DNA of 64,000 bases from Thalassovita aquimarina (lineage in GTDB: Bacteria; Pseudomonadota; Alphaproteobacteria; Rhodobacterales; Rhodobacteraceae), in contig NZ_JADMKU010000015.1 in assembly GCF_018219815.1 (NCBI RefSeq), forward strand, positions 1 to 64,000, written 5' to 3'. The notes under the pieces were generated by a model, which did not search any database, was not told the DNA's origin, and saw only the letters and a list, made by a program, of their open reading frames with translations. This document shows, piece after piece, positions 24,550-33,132 of the stretch (the first letter of the stretch is position 1; every line of letters starts with the position of its first letter). The translations under genes and the position numbers were made by a program.

Positions 24550-26724
24550 ATGTTGCAAGCAGATTTTCTCCAAGCTCCGTTCTCGGAGCCGATCGAACTT
24601 CCCGATCTGGATTTCTCCGGACCGGGCCGATTTTACAATCGCGAACTCAGCTGGCTGGGTTTCAACTGGCGGGTTCTGGAAGAGGCGACGAATCCCCGCG
24701 TGCCGCTGCTCGAACGGGTGCGGTTCCTGTCGATTTCGGCCACCAACCTGGACGAATTCTATACCGTGCGCGTCGCCGGCCTGCGCGAATTGAAGCGCGA
24801 AGGCCACACCGCGCCGGCACAGGACGGGCTGACGCCCGCCGAACAGCTGGTTCTGATCAACGAAGACGCCCGCAACCTGATGCAGGAACAGCAGCGAATC
24901 TTCGACGTGTTGCGACAGGAAATGGCGACGGAGAACATTTTCATCCTGGGCCGCGACGACGTGCCGGACGAGGACAAGCCCTACCTGCTGGACATTTTCC
25001 TCAACCAGGTATTCCCGGTGCTGTCGCCTTTGGCGGTGGACCCGGCGCACCCGTTCCCGTTCATCCCGAACACCGGATTTTCGCTGGCGCTGCGGATGGA
25101 ACGGCGCCGCGACAAACGGGAACTGACCACGCTGCTGCCGATCCCGCAGCAGATCGACCGGTTCGTGCGGCTGCCGACCTCCGAGGGCTGGCATCGCTTC
25201 CTGCCGCTGGAAGAATTGCTGCTGCTGTTCAACGAAAAGCTGTTTCCCGGCTACGTGATGAAGGGCCATTGCACCTTCCGGGTGCTGCGCGACAGCGACC
25301 TGGAGGTCGAGGACGAGGCCGAAGACCTGGTGCGCGAATTCGAGGTGGCGCTGAAGCGCCGCCGCCGCGGCGAAGTGGTGCGGATGAAGATTTCGTCCGG
25401 CGCCCCAGCGGCGCTGACATCGGTGATCATGGGGGAATTGCATGTCGCCGACGATGAAATCGTCGAAGTCGAGGGCATGATCGGCATTGCCGACGTCAAG
25501 GAGCTGGTGATCGACGACCGGCCCGACCTGTTGTGGCCGAATTTCACCCCGCGGGTGCCGGAACGGGTGCAGGACCACGACGGCGACATGTTCGAAGCGA
25601 TCAAGCAGAAGGACATGCTGCTGCATCATCCTTATGAAACCTTCGACATGGTGGTGCGCTTCCTGCAGCAGGCGGCACGCGACCCGGACGTGGTGGCGAT
25701 CAAGCAGACGCTGTACCGGACCTCGAAACGTTCGCCCATCGTCGAGGCGCTGTGCGAGGCCGCCGAGGACGGCAAATCGGTCACCGCGCTGGTCGAACTG
25801 AAGGCACGTTTCGACGAGGCCGCCAATATCCGCCAGTCGCGGCGGCTGGAACGCGCCGGGGCGCATGTGGTTTACGGTTTCACCGACTGGAAAACGCATG
25901 CCAAGATTTCCACCGTGGTGCGCCGCGAAGGCGACAAGCTGGTCACCTATACCCATTACGGCACCGGCAACTACCACCCGATCACCGCCAAGATTTACAC
26001 CGACCTGTCGTTCTTCACCTGCGACCCGGGCCTTGGGCGCGACGCGACCAAGGTGTTCAATTACCTGTCCGGGTATGTCGAACCGGAAGGGTTGGAAAAG
26101 CTGTCGATTTCCCCCAGCGGGCTGAAGAAAAAGCTGTTGGAGGAATTCGAGAACGAAATCGAACATGCCCGCGCCGGGCGGCCGGCGGAAATCTGGGCCA
26201 AGATGAATTCGCTGATCGACGCGGAAATCATCGACGCGCTGTACAAGGCCAGCCAGGCCGGGGTGAAGATCAGCCTCGTCATCCGCGGCATCTGCGGCAT
26301 CCGCCCCGGCATCAAGGGGCTGAGCGAAAACATCCGGGTCAAATCTATCGTGGGCCGGTTCCTGGAACATTCCCGCATCGCCTGTTTCGGCAACGGCCAC
26401 GGGCTGCCCAGCAAACAGGCCAAGGTCTATATTTCCTCGGCCGACTGGATGGGGCGCAACCTGAGCCGCCGGGTCGAAACCCTGGTGCAGATCGAAAATC
26501 CCACCGTGAAGGCCCAGATCGTCAGCCAGATCATGGCGGCGAACATGGCGGACGTGGCGCAAAGCTGGGTGATGAAACCCGACGGGCATTTCGAACGCGC
26601 GACCTGGGACGAAGGCGCCTTTGCGTTCAATTGCCACAGGTTCTTCATGGAAAATCCTTCGCTGTCTGGCCGCGGATCGGCCGGCGCCAAGGATGTGCCG
26701 AAACTGACGCATACCAACGATTGA
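24550..26724 (+). CDS. ppk1: Polyphosphate kinase 1
   Basis: This enzyme makes polyphosphate from ATP reversibly. The 724-aa protein has the family length and the N-terminal, head and two C-terminal PLD-like domains. RELSWLGFNWRVLEEA opens the N-domain. THYGTGNYHP contains the His that is phosphorylated in the family, and the second conserved His lies in FLEHSRIACFGNG. It is followed 52 bp later by ppx, so synthesis and degradation enzymes are co-expressed. Confidence 0.96.
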   Translation: MLQADFLQAPFSEPIELPDLDFSGPGRFYNRELSWLGFNWRVLEEATNPRVPLLERVRFLSISATNLDEFYTVRVAGLRELKREGHTAPAQDGLTPAEQLVLINEDARNLMQEQQRIFDVLRQEMATENIFILGRDDVPDEDKPYLLDIFLNQVFPVLSPLAVDPAHPFPFIPNTGFSLALRMERRRDKRELTTLLPIPQQIDRFVRLPTSEGWHRFLPLEELLLLFNEKLFPGYVMKGHCTFRVLRDSDLEVEDEAEDLVREFEVALKRRRRGEVVRMKISSGAPAALTSVIMGELHVADDEIVEVEGMIGIADVKELVIDDRPDLLWPNFTPRVPERVQDHDGDMFEAIKQKDMLLHHPYETFDMVVRFLQQAARDPDVVAIKQTLYRTSKRSPIVEALCEAAEDGKSVTALVELKARFDEAANIRQSRRLERAGAHVVYGFTDWKTHAKISTVVRREGDKLVTYTHYGTGNYHPITAKIYTDLSFFTCDPGLGRDATKVFNYLSGYVEPEGLEKLSISPSGLKKKLLEEFENEIEHARAGRPAEIWAKMNSLIDAEIIDALYKASQAGVKISLVIRGICGIRPGIKGLSENIRVKSIVGRFLEHSRIACFGNGHGLPSKQAKVYISSADWMGRNLSRRVETLVQIENPTVKAQIVSQIMAANMADVAQSWVMKPDGHFERATWDEGAFAFNCHRFFMENPSLSGRGSAGAKDVPKLTHTND

Positions 26725-26776
26725 CCAAGCCCCCCGGCTTGGGCATGAAAGCCGGGGATTACGAAGGAAGATTTCG

Positions 26777-28342
26777 ATGGACGATCCGCGCAGCCCGGCG
26801 TCACAGGATTGGGATCCGTTTGGCCGGCCGTTGTTCAACGACCCCTCGTCGCGGGCGCTGTCGCGCGTCGGCGTGGTCGATATCGGGTCGAACTCGGTCC
26901 GGATGGTGGTGTTCGACGGCGCCGCCCGGTCACCGGCCTATTTCTTCAACGAAAAGATCATGTGTGCGCTTGGTGCCGGACTGTCCGAAACCGGGCGGCT
27001 GAACCCCGAGGGCCGGGTGCGGGCGCTGGCGGCGATGCGCCGGTTCCGAAGGCTGGCCGAGGGCATGGACATGCCGCCGCTGACCGCGGTGGCCACGGCG
27101 GCGGTGCGCGAAGCCGAGGACGGGCCGGATTTCGTCGCCGAGGTCGAACGCGAAACCGGCATCAGGATCTTCGTCATCGACGGCGAGGAAGAAGCCCGGC
27201 TATCGGCCCAGGGCGTCTTGCTGGGCTGGCCGGGATCTTACGGGCTGGTCTGCGATATCGGCGGGTCGTCGATGGAACTGGCCGAAATCGCCGGCGGCGA
27301 GGTCAAGCGGCGGGTGACGTCGAAACTGGGGCCGCTGAAGCTGAAGGACGTGGCTGGCGGCAAGAAGGGCCGCAAGGCCTATATCGCCGAAACCGTCGCG
27401 GCGCTGGCCGATACCATGGGGCCGCAGCGCAACCGGCTGTTCCTGGTCGGCGGATCGTGGCGGGCGATCGCCCGGATCGACATGGAACGGCGCGGTTATC
27501 CGCTGCATGTGCTGCACGAATACCGGATGACCAAGAAATCGGTGAATGCCACGCTGGCCTATATCGCCGAAACCGACCCGGACGAATTGCGCAAGCGCTG
27601 CGGGCTGTCGGGGCAGCGGATGGCGCTGGTGCCCCTGGCGGGCGAGGTTCTCAAGCAGGTGATCCGGACCTTCAAGCCACATGACATTGCGATTTCCAGT
27701 TATGGCATCCGCGAAGGCATGCTTTACGAACAGATGCCGCAGAAGCTGCGCGAACGCGACCCGCTGATCGAGGCGAGCTACTTTTCCGAAACCAAGGATG
27801 CCCGCATGCCCGGGTTCGGCCGCCGCCTGTACCAATTCGTGCTGCCGCTGTTCAAATCCGCGCCGCTGGAACGCAAGCGCCTGATCAAGGCCGCCTGCCT
27901 GATGCATGACGTCAGCTGGCGGGCCCATCCCGATTACCGCGCCGAAGTCTGTTTCGACAACGTGACGCGGGCCAACCTGGGCGGGCTGCGCCATTCCGAA
28001 CGGGTGTTCCTGGGGCTGTCGCTGCTGCACCGCTATCGCAATTCGCGCTCGGGGACGCGGTTCGAACCGATGTTCGACCTGCTGGACGACAGAGCGGTGA
28101 AAGAGGCGGAAATCCTGGGCAAGGCGATGCGGCTTGGCGCGATGCTGTGGCCGCAGAAGGATGAAGCCGTCGGCGAATTGCGCTGGTTCCCGAAAAAGAA
28201 GAATCTGCAACTGATCCTGGCGCAGAACTCCGAACCGCTGTTCGGAGAGGTGGCCGAGGCGCGGTTCAAATCGCTGGCCCGGTCGCTGGAGGCGGAAACC
28301 GATGTGAAGATCCGCCGCGTGGGCCGGTCGCGAACGGCCTGA
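26777..28342 (+). CDS. ppx: Exopolyphosphatase (Ppx/GppA family)
   Basis: This 521-aa enzyme hydrolyses terminal phosphates from polyphosphate and possibly pppGpp. Actin-like ATPase-fold motifs are visible: VDIGSNSVRMVVFDG (about 35-49) and CDIGGSSMELAEI (about 158-170). The C-terminal half is the HD-like helical domain of long Ppx proteins, with LMHDVSW near residue 378. Direct linkage to ppk1 supports the polyphosphate role. Confidence 0.94.
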   Translation: MDDPRSPASQDWDPFGRPLFNDPSSRALSRVGVVDIGSNSVRMVVFDGAARSPAYFFNEKIMCALGAGLSETGRLNPEGRVRALAAMRRFRRLAEGMDMPPLTAVATAAVREAEDGPDFVAEVERETGIRIFVIDGEEEARLSAQGVLLGWPGSYGLVCDIGGSSMELAEIAGGEVKRRVTSKLGPLKLKDVAGGKKGRKAYIAETVAALADTMGPQRNRLFLVGGSWRAIARIDMERRGYPLHVLHEYRMTKKSVNATLAYIAETDPDELRKRCGLSGQRMALVPLAGEVLKQVIRTFKPHDIAISSYGIREGMLYEQMPQKLRERDPLIEASYFSETKDARMPGFGRRLYQFVLPLFKSAPLERKRLIKAACLMHDVSWRAHPDYRAEVCFDNVTRANLGGLRHSERVFLGLSLLHRYRNSRSGTRFEPMFDLLDDRAVKEAEILGKAMRLGAMLWPQKDEAVGELRWFPKKKNLQLILAQNSEPLFGEVAEARFKSLARSLEAETDVKIRRVGRSRTA

Positions 28343-28364
28343 AGCGGATTATCGGGGCCGTCGA

Positions 28365-28760
28365 TTACAGGTCGATCTGACCGTCTTCCTTTTCCGGCAG
28401 CGGATCGGTTTCCGGCGGCAGGGGCTGCTTGCGGCGCAGGATGATATCGCCGTTGGGCAGAAGTTCGGGCGGGTGATACATGGTGATATCGTCCACCTTG
28501 CCCATCAGGTCGCGCAGCGCCGGCCCCATTTCCTGCGCGAACTGGCGCAGCGCGGGTTCCATTTCCTCGGTCAGGTCCTGCAGGTCTTCCAGCGCCGGTT
28601 CCATTTCCTGCATGATCCCTCTGAAGAACAGCCGGGCGCCTTCCTCCATCAGGGAAAAGCCTTCCTCTTCCGTCTTCGGTTGTTCCGCGCCCTGATCATT
28701 GGCGAGCGCAGGCTGCGCCAGCAGGGCGGAGGTCAGGGCGGTGGCAAGAACGTGTTTCAT
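28365..28760 (-). CDS. Small exported acidic protein of unknown function
   Basis: This 131-aa protein starts with a Sec signal peptide (MKHVLATALTSALLAQPALA), predicting a periplasmic mature form of about 110 aa. The middle is an amphipathic helix rich in Met and Glu with two related phrases, EMEPALEDLQDL and EMEPALRQFAQEM. A Pro-rich acidic tail follows. No domain is recognised. The start at 28766 adds two residues; neither has a clear ribosome site. The longer frame from 29108 is an antisense shadow of the next gene. Confidence 0.75.
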   Translation of the reverse strand: MKHVLATALTSALLAQPALANDQGAEQPKTEEEGFSLMEEGARLFFRGIMQEMEPALEDLQDLTEEMEPALRQFAQEMGPALRDLMGKVDDITMYHPPELLPNGDIILRRKQPLPPETDPLPEKEDGQIDL

Positions 28761-28845
28761 GACCATAAGATAGTCCAGTTCGATGACATTTTTTAGAGGC
28801 CCATGCGATTTAGGCCGTTTCCCGCGGATCGGAGGAATCGGCGCC

Positions 28846-29871
28846 CTAATCCAGGTCGATATCCAGCGTGACCGGGAAATGATCCGACGCGGTCTGCAGC
28901 GCATGGCACAATTCCGGCACCCTGAAGCACCCGGCGTCGTCGAATGGGTGCCATATGCGCCATTGCGGGTTGCGCGCGCGCAGGTCGGGCGACACCATGA
29001 TGTAGTCCAGCAGCGCCTGCAGATAGCGCTTTTCCGGCGCGATATAGAACCGGGCGGTGCTGATCTGCGCCCAGGGGTGGCGCAGCGCCTGTCGCGCATG
29101 CGGATCATAAAGGCAGGGTCCGTCCGGGTCGCCCATCACGATTTCGACCGATGAGCGGCCAAACAGGTCTTCGTATTCGTCCAGCCCCGGACCGTCGTTC
29201 AAATCGCCCAGCATGATCAATGGCTCGCCCGCCGCGAGGTGGGTTTCGATCCGGCGGCGCAGCCAGATCGCCTGCGCCAGCTGCTTGCGCCGGTTGGTGA
29301 TGGCGGCGCGCATGATCGCGTCGCGGCCGCGCGCCCCATGCGGCGCCTTGGATTTCAGATGCGCCCCGATCATGCGGAATTCGAACCCGTCCGCGGTACG
29401 CATCCCCAGTTCCAGCGGCGGCTTGGAAAAACTGACCAGATCCTCGGTCGCGTCGATATCCAGATCGATGCGGAACACCCCGTCGAAACGCGGCGCTTCG
29501 GTCGATCCCTTCTTGCCGGTCGGTTCGCCCAGCGGATCGTGCCAGACGGTCAGCCGGTCGGGATCGTAGAGCAGCGCGATTTCCTGCTGGGTATGGTTGG
29601 AAAACCCCACCACCGCCTTGCGGCAGCGCAGGTCGAAGGCGCGGGCGAAGCTTTCCAGCGCGCTGACAGTGGTGCGTTTGTGATTTTCATCCGGGGCTTC
29701 GATCACCATCACCGCGTCGGCGTCGATCGCCGTGAACACGATACCAAGCGCGGCCAATTGTTCGCCCCGCCTTACATCCTGCCGCCCCGACCAGTGGTCA
29801 TCGTCCAGCAGGTTGCCGTCGTCATCAAAGAGGTTGTTGAACCATTCGACGTTATAGGTGGCGATCCGCAT
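28846..29871 (-). CDS. Endonuclease/exonuclease/phosphatase-family protein
   Basis: This 341-aa protein of the metal-dependent EEP superfamily has YNVEWFNN (residues 5-12), a metal-binding Glu in VIEAPDEN, GAHLKSK, GDLND and the C-terminal SDHFPVTLDI. All catalytic blocks are present. The substrate could be nucleic acid or a phosphoester and cannot be chosen from sequence. The ATG at 29871 follows GGGAGAGGG; an upstream ATG at 29886 is an alternative. It lies 14 bp after the TerB/DnaJ gene and is probably co-transcribed. Confidence 0.88.
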   Translation of the reverse strand: MRIATYNVEWFNNLFDDDGNLLDDDHWSGRQDVRRGEQLAALGIVFTAIDADAVMVIEAPDENHKRTTVSALESFARAFDLRCRKAVVGFSNHTQQEIALLYDPDRLTVWHDPLGEPTGKKGSTEAPRFDGVFRIDLDIDATEDLVSFSKPPLELGMRTADGFEFRMIGAHLKSKAPHGARGRDAIMRAAITNRRKQLAQAIWLRRRIETHLAAGEPLIMLGDLNDGPGLDEYEDLFGRSSVEIVMGDPDGPCLYDPHARQALRHPWAQISTARFYIAPEKRYLQALLDYIMVSPDLRARNPQWRIWHPFDDAGCFRVPELCHALQTASDHFPVTLDIDLD

Positions 29872-29885
29872 CACGCCCTCTCCCA

Positions 29886-30569
29886 TCACGCGTCTTCTGA
29901 GGCGCTGATTTCTTCCCAAGCGTTGTTGAGGTCGATCATGCGCTTTTCGGCCATTTTCACCGCCTCTGCCGGCACGCCACGGGCGACCATCGCATCCGGG
30001 TGCGTGTCGCGCACCAGCTGTTTCCATGCGCGCCGGATGTCTTCGATCGGCGTTCCCGGCGTCACCCCCAGCACCGCGAAGGGATCGGGGGCGGCATCGG
30101 GCACGAAGCGGCTGCGCAATCCGCGAAACTCGGCCTCGCCCATGCCGAAGATTTCAGCCACCCGTGCCAGGAAGGCGTCTTCGGCCGGATGATAGGTGCC
30201 ATCGGCCATCGCGATGTGGAACAGCCCTTCCATTAGGTCGCACAGGCAGTCCTGGCCATCACCGAACATCGCCCGGATACGGCGGGCGTATTCTTCGAAC
30301 CCGGCCACGTCCTTGCGCGCCAGGTTGAACACCCGCGCCGCGCCCGGTTCGTCCTCGCGCGCGATCTGGAACACTTCGCGCATCGCGCTGACCTCGTCGC
30401 GAGTGACCAGGCCGTCGGCCTTGGCCATCTTGGCCGACAGCGCGATCACCGCGATGGTGAAGGCCACGCTGCGTTCGGGCGGCGTGCGCAGATGATCGAA
30501 GATCGCGCTCAGCCCCTCGCCATTGGCAAGGGCCGAGATCGCATCGCCTATGCGTTTCCAGATCGACAT
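29886..30569 (-). CDS. TerB/DnaJ (DjlA-like) co-chaperone
   Basis: This 227-aa protein has an N-terminal TerB-type helical domain (residues about 30-145, with AKADGLVTRDEV and MADGTYHPAEDAF) and a C-terminal J domain (about 160-225) with the HPD tripeptide (THPDAM). The layout equals DjlA without its membrane anchor. J domains stimulate DnaK ATPase, so a stress or folding role is likely. Clients are unknown. Confidence 0.9.
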   Translation of the reverse strand: MSIWKRIGDAISALANGEGLSAIFDHLRTPPERSVAFTIAVIALSAKMAKADGLVTRDEVSAMREVFQIAREDEPGAARVFNLARKDVAGFEEYARRIRAMFGDGQDCLCDLMEGLFHIAMADGTYHPAEDAFLARVAEIFGMGEAEFRGLRSRFVPDAAPDPFAVLGVTPGTPIEDIRRAWKQLVRDTHPDAMVARGVPAEAVKMAEKRMIDLNNAWEEISASEDA

Positions 30570-30632
30570 GATCCCATCCTAGCCCGCGCCGGTGTCAAAG
30601 TCATGGCGCATAAAGCAGATGCGGCGCGCGGA

Positions 30633-31121
30633 TCAAAGGATTTTCTGCATCAGCACAAGGTCCATCCAGCGGTCGAACTTGCGCCCGACCTCGGGCAACC
30701 GGGCGATTTCGCGATACCCGAGCGCGGCATGGAAGCCGACGCCGGACGGATTGTCGCCACTGACGCCGGCGAAAAGCGAATGCACCCCGGCGGCACGGGC
30801 ATGATCCTCGATCGCCGCCATCAGGTCGCGGCCCAGCCCGCACCCCCGCGCCCGCGGCGCGATATGGATGGTGTGTTCCATCGTGTGGCGGTATCCCGGC
30901 CCGCCGCGGAACTGGAAATAGGTCGCGAAACCGGTCACCTCGCCCGCCTCCTCGGCCACCAGGAAGGCCTTGCCCTCGGCCCGTTTCGCGGCGAAGTCGG
31001 CGATCAGGTCGGCTTCGGTCTTTTCCAGCGTCGAAAAGGTCGCGGCGGTGTCGCGGATGATGTGGTTCCAGATGTCGGCCACTGCGGCGGCGTCCCGCGG
31101 TTCGGCTTGGCGGATATTCAT
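30633..31121 (-). CDS. GNAT N-acetyltransferase (phosphinothricin-acetyltransferase-like)
   Basis: This 162-aa GNAT-fold acetyltransferase begins [20 protein letters not shown]. The acetyl-CoA loop is visible as [15 protein letters not shown] (about residues 91-105), and [15 protein letters not shown] follows. The layout fits the Pat/Bar-like subgroup, which acetylates small amines or amino-acid analogues. The actual substrate is open. Its ATG overlaps the stop of the VOC gene by 4 bp, so the two are coupled. Confidence 0.88.
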   Translation of the reverse strand: MNIRQAEPRDAAAVADIWNHIIRDTAATFSTLEKTEADLIADFAAKRAEGKAFLVAEEAGEVTGFATYFQFRGGPGYRHTMEHTIHIAPRARGCGLGRDLMAAIEDHARAAGVHSLFAGVSGDNPSGVGFHAALGYREIARLPEVGRKFDRWMDLVLMQKIL

Positions 31122-31735
31122 CGCAGCGCCACCTCTCCGTTCGGGGTTTCCAATATCGCCGTCATTTCCGGAACCTCGCTTGGCTCGATCCTGACCCTGC
31201 CTTCGGACAGAAGCCCCTGCAGCGCCACCGAAAACCCTGCGCTGTCGGGATGGCCGATCACCAGTTCCTTCAGCCGGCAGCCCGACGGCGCCAGCCGGTC
31301 CGCCGCCATCGGTCCCTGCCCCCAGTCGATCATCGCCGGGAACAGGTTGGCAAAGGGCAACGTGCCGTCCCCGGGCATCCCCATGCGCCAGCTCAGATCA
31401 CCACGCTGCAACGCCAGCGGCGCCAGGTCCGGCCCGAAGGCGCGCGCCATGTCGGTCTCCAACGCATCGCTGCGGCACACCCAGTTGGTCAGCCGCGGCG
31501 CGCCATCGAACCGGCCCAGGTCGAACATCCGTGCCCGCCCCGGATCGGGGGCATCGGGATCGATGGCGATGATTTCCAGGTAAATCCCGTTGTCCAGACC
31601 CAGCAACATGTTATGGGTGCCGAAAAGCACATGCTTGCCGCCCGGCTGCACCGGCACGCCGAGTCCCCCCTCGACATATTCGCGCCCCTCCTCCAGCGTT
31701 TCCGCCGACACGACAATGTGATCCAATTGCAACAT
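31118..31735 (-). CDS. VOC/glyoxalase-like domain protein
   Basis: This 205-aa protein with a glyoxalase-like (VOC) fold begins [18 protein letters not shown] and has [11 protein letters not shown] further on, typical of the long single-chain glyoxalase-like domain. I start at the ATG at 31735, because GGAGG lies nine bases upstream. The ATG at 31744 abuts that ribosome site and the one at 31825 lacks support. Its activity is unknown. Although mcm is about 1.4 kb away, length and sequence do not fit methylmalonyl-CoA epimerase. Confidence 0.83.
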   Translation of the reverse strand: MLQLDHIVVSAETLEEGREYVEGGLGVPVQPGGKHVLFGTHNMLLGLDNGIYLEIIAIDPDAPDPGRARMFDLGRFDGAPRLTNWVCRSDALETDMARAFGPDLAPLALQRGDLSWRMGMPGDGTLPFANLFPAMIDWGQGPMAADRLAPSGCRLKELVIGHPDSAGFSVALQGLLSEGRVRIEPSEVPEMTAILETPNGEVALR

Positions 31736-31824
31736 TTCGCGCATCCTCCGGCCCCGCTCGCTTGAAGCGGGACAAATATAACCCATTTCGTCAGGAAATC
31801 TGACTCCGGCAACAGGGAAACGCA

Positions 31825-33009
31825 ATGCTGCTTCGAACCATAGATCGATTTTTCCGCCATGAGGCGTCCGGCGGTATCCTTTTGATGCTCTCGGCCGTCG
31901 CCGCCCTGATCGTGGCGAATTCCTCGTTCTCGGGCTTCTACGACACCTTTCTGAACGCCAAGCTGGCGATCACGCTCAACGGCGAGGGGCTGGCGAAGCC
32001 GCTGATCCTGTGGATCAACGACGGCTTGATGGCCGTCTTCTTCTTCCTGATCGGGCTGGAACTGAAGCGCGAGATACTCGAAGGCAAGCTGAAGAACCCC
32101 AAGGACGTGATGCTGCCCGGCATGGCGGCGGTGGGCGGCATGGCGGTGCCAGCGCTGATCTATGCGGCACTGAACTGGGGCGAACCCAGCCTGTCCGGCT
32201 GGGCCATTCCGGCGGCCACCGACATCGCCTTCGCGCTCGGCATCCTGGCGCTGATGGGCACCCGCGCGCCGGCTTCGCTCAAGGTGTTCCTGCTAACGCT
32301 GGCGATCCTCGACGACCTCGGCGCGATCGTGATCATCGCGCTGTTCTACACCGCCGACCTGAAAGTCGATTACCTGTTCCTGTCGCTGCTGCCGCTGGGC
32401 GCGATGATCTGGCTGAACATGAAGCGCACGCACCGGGTGGCGCCGATGATCCTGCTCGGCGCGATCCTGTGGTTCTTCGTGCTGAAGTCGGGCGTCCATG
32501 CGACGCTGGCGGGCGTCATCACCGCCTTTTTCATCCCGCTCACCGACAAGTGGGGCAAGTCGCCGCTGCATGCGCTGGAAAACGGGCTGGCGCCTTACGT
32601 GCTCTACCTCATCGTGCCGATCTTCGCCTTCGCCAATGCCGGCGTGGTGCTGGCCGGGATCACTTTCGCCGACCTCGCCGCGCCGCTGCCTCTGGGCATC
32701 GCGCTCGGCCTGATCGCGGGCAAGCAGATCGGCGTCTTCGGCGTGACCTGGATCATGGTGAAATCCGGCATGGCGCGGATGCCGGGCGGGGCGAACTGGA
32801 TGCATATCTACGGCATCGCCTGCCTGGCGGGCATCGGCTTCACCATGTCGCTGTTCATCGGCGGGCTCAGCTTCGACACCCCGGACCTGATGAACCAGGT
32901 GCGGCTGGGCGTGCTGGCGGGGTCGCTGATCTCGGCATTGCTGGGCTATGGCGCGCTGACGCTGGCCAGCCGTCAGAAGCAACCTGCCCCGCTGCAAACG
33001 GCGGACTAA
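31825..33009 (+). CDS. nhaA: Na+/H+ antiporter NhaA
   Basis: This 394-aa inner-membrane antiporter exchanges Na+ or Li+ for protons in pH and salt homeostasis. All family blocks are present, including the paired Asp in LAILDDLGAIVIIALFY, which binds Na+ in E. coli NhaA, and the preceding PAATDIAFALGIL. GLELKREILEGKL is the characteristic early loop. A strong terminator follows. This suits a marine or halotolerant host. Confidence 0.96.
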   Translation: MLLRTIDRFFRHEASGGILLMLSAVAALIVANSSFSGFYDTFLNAKLAITLNGEGLAKPLILWINDGLMAVFFFLIGLELKREILEGKLKNPKDVMLPGMAAVGGMAVPALIYAALNWGEPSLSGWAIPAATDIAFALGILALMGTRAPASLKVFLLTLAILDDLGAIVIIALFYTADLKVDYLFLSLLPLGAMIWLNMKRTHRVAPMILLGAILWFFVLKSGVHATLAGVITAFFIPLTDKWGKSPLHALENGLAPYVLYLIVPIFAFANAGVVLAGITFADLAAPLPLGIALGLIAGKQIGVFGVTWIMVKSGMARMPGGANWMHIYGIACLAGIGFTMSLFIGGLSFDTPDLMNQVRLGVLAGSLISALLGYGALTLASRQKQPAPLQTAD

Positions 33010-33022
33010 TCCTCCCCGGGAA

Positions 33023-33065
33023 AAGGGCCCGCGCGTCACGAGCGACGCCGGGCCCTTCTTCTTTT
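33023..33065 (+). terminator. Rho-independent terminator after nhaA
   Basis: AAGGGCCCG and CGGGCCCTT form the stem base (33023-33057), with an inner CGTC/GACG pair around a short loop. The T-rich tract TTCTTCTTTT follows. It lies 13 bp past the nhaA stop. Confidence 0.88.
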
Positions 33066-33121
33066 CAGAAATATCCTCGGGGGGAATTGGCCGCAGGCCA
33101 AGGGGGGCAGACAGCCCCCCT
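33066..33121. repeat. Structured intergenic repeat, copy 1
   Basis: AAATATCCTCGGGGGG leads into stem TTGGCC-GCA-GGCCAA (33087-33101) and then stem GGGGGGC-AGACA-GCCCCCC (33102-33120). A second copy with the same order of parts but different stem sequences occurs at 61135-61186 in the opposite orientation. Compensated stem differences point to selection on structure. Here it separates nhaA from mcm, which are convergent. Confidence 0.65.
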
Positions 33122-33132
33122 GCCCGGTCCAA

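Noticed and set aside
24457-26838. 793-aa open frame antisense to ppk1
   Set aside because: It lies entirely opposite ppk1/hdaA sequence with recognised motifs, has His/Gln/Asp-rich composition typical of antisense frames in GC-rich DNA, and has no ribosome site or family resemblance.
31118-31735. VOC protein as the missing methylmalonyl-CoA epimerase
   Set aside because: At 205 aa it is longer than epimerases (about 135-150 aa) and resembles glyoxalase-like-domain proteins. It is coupled to a GNAT gene rather than to mcm.
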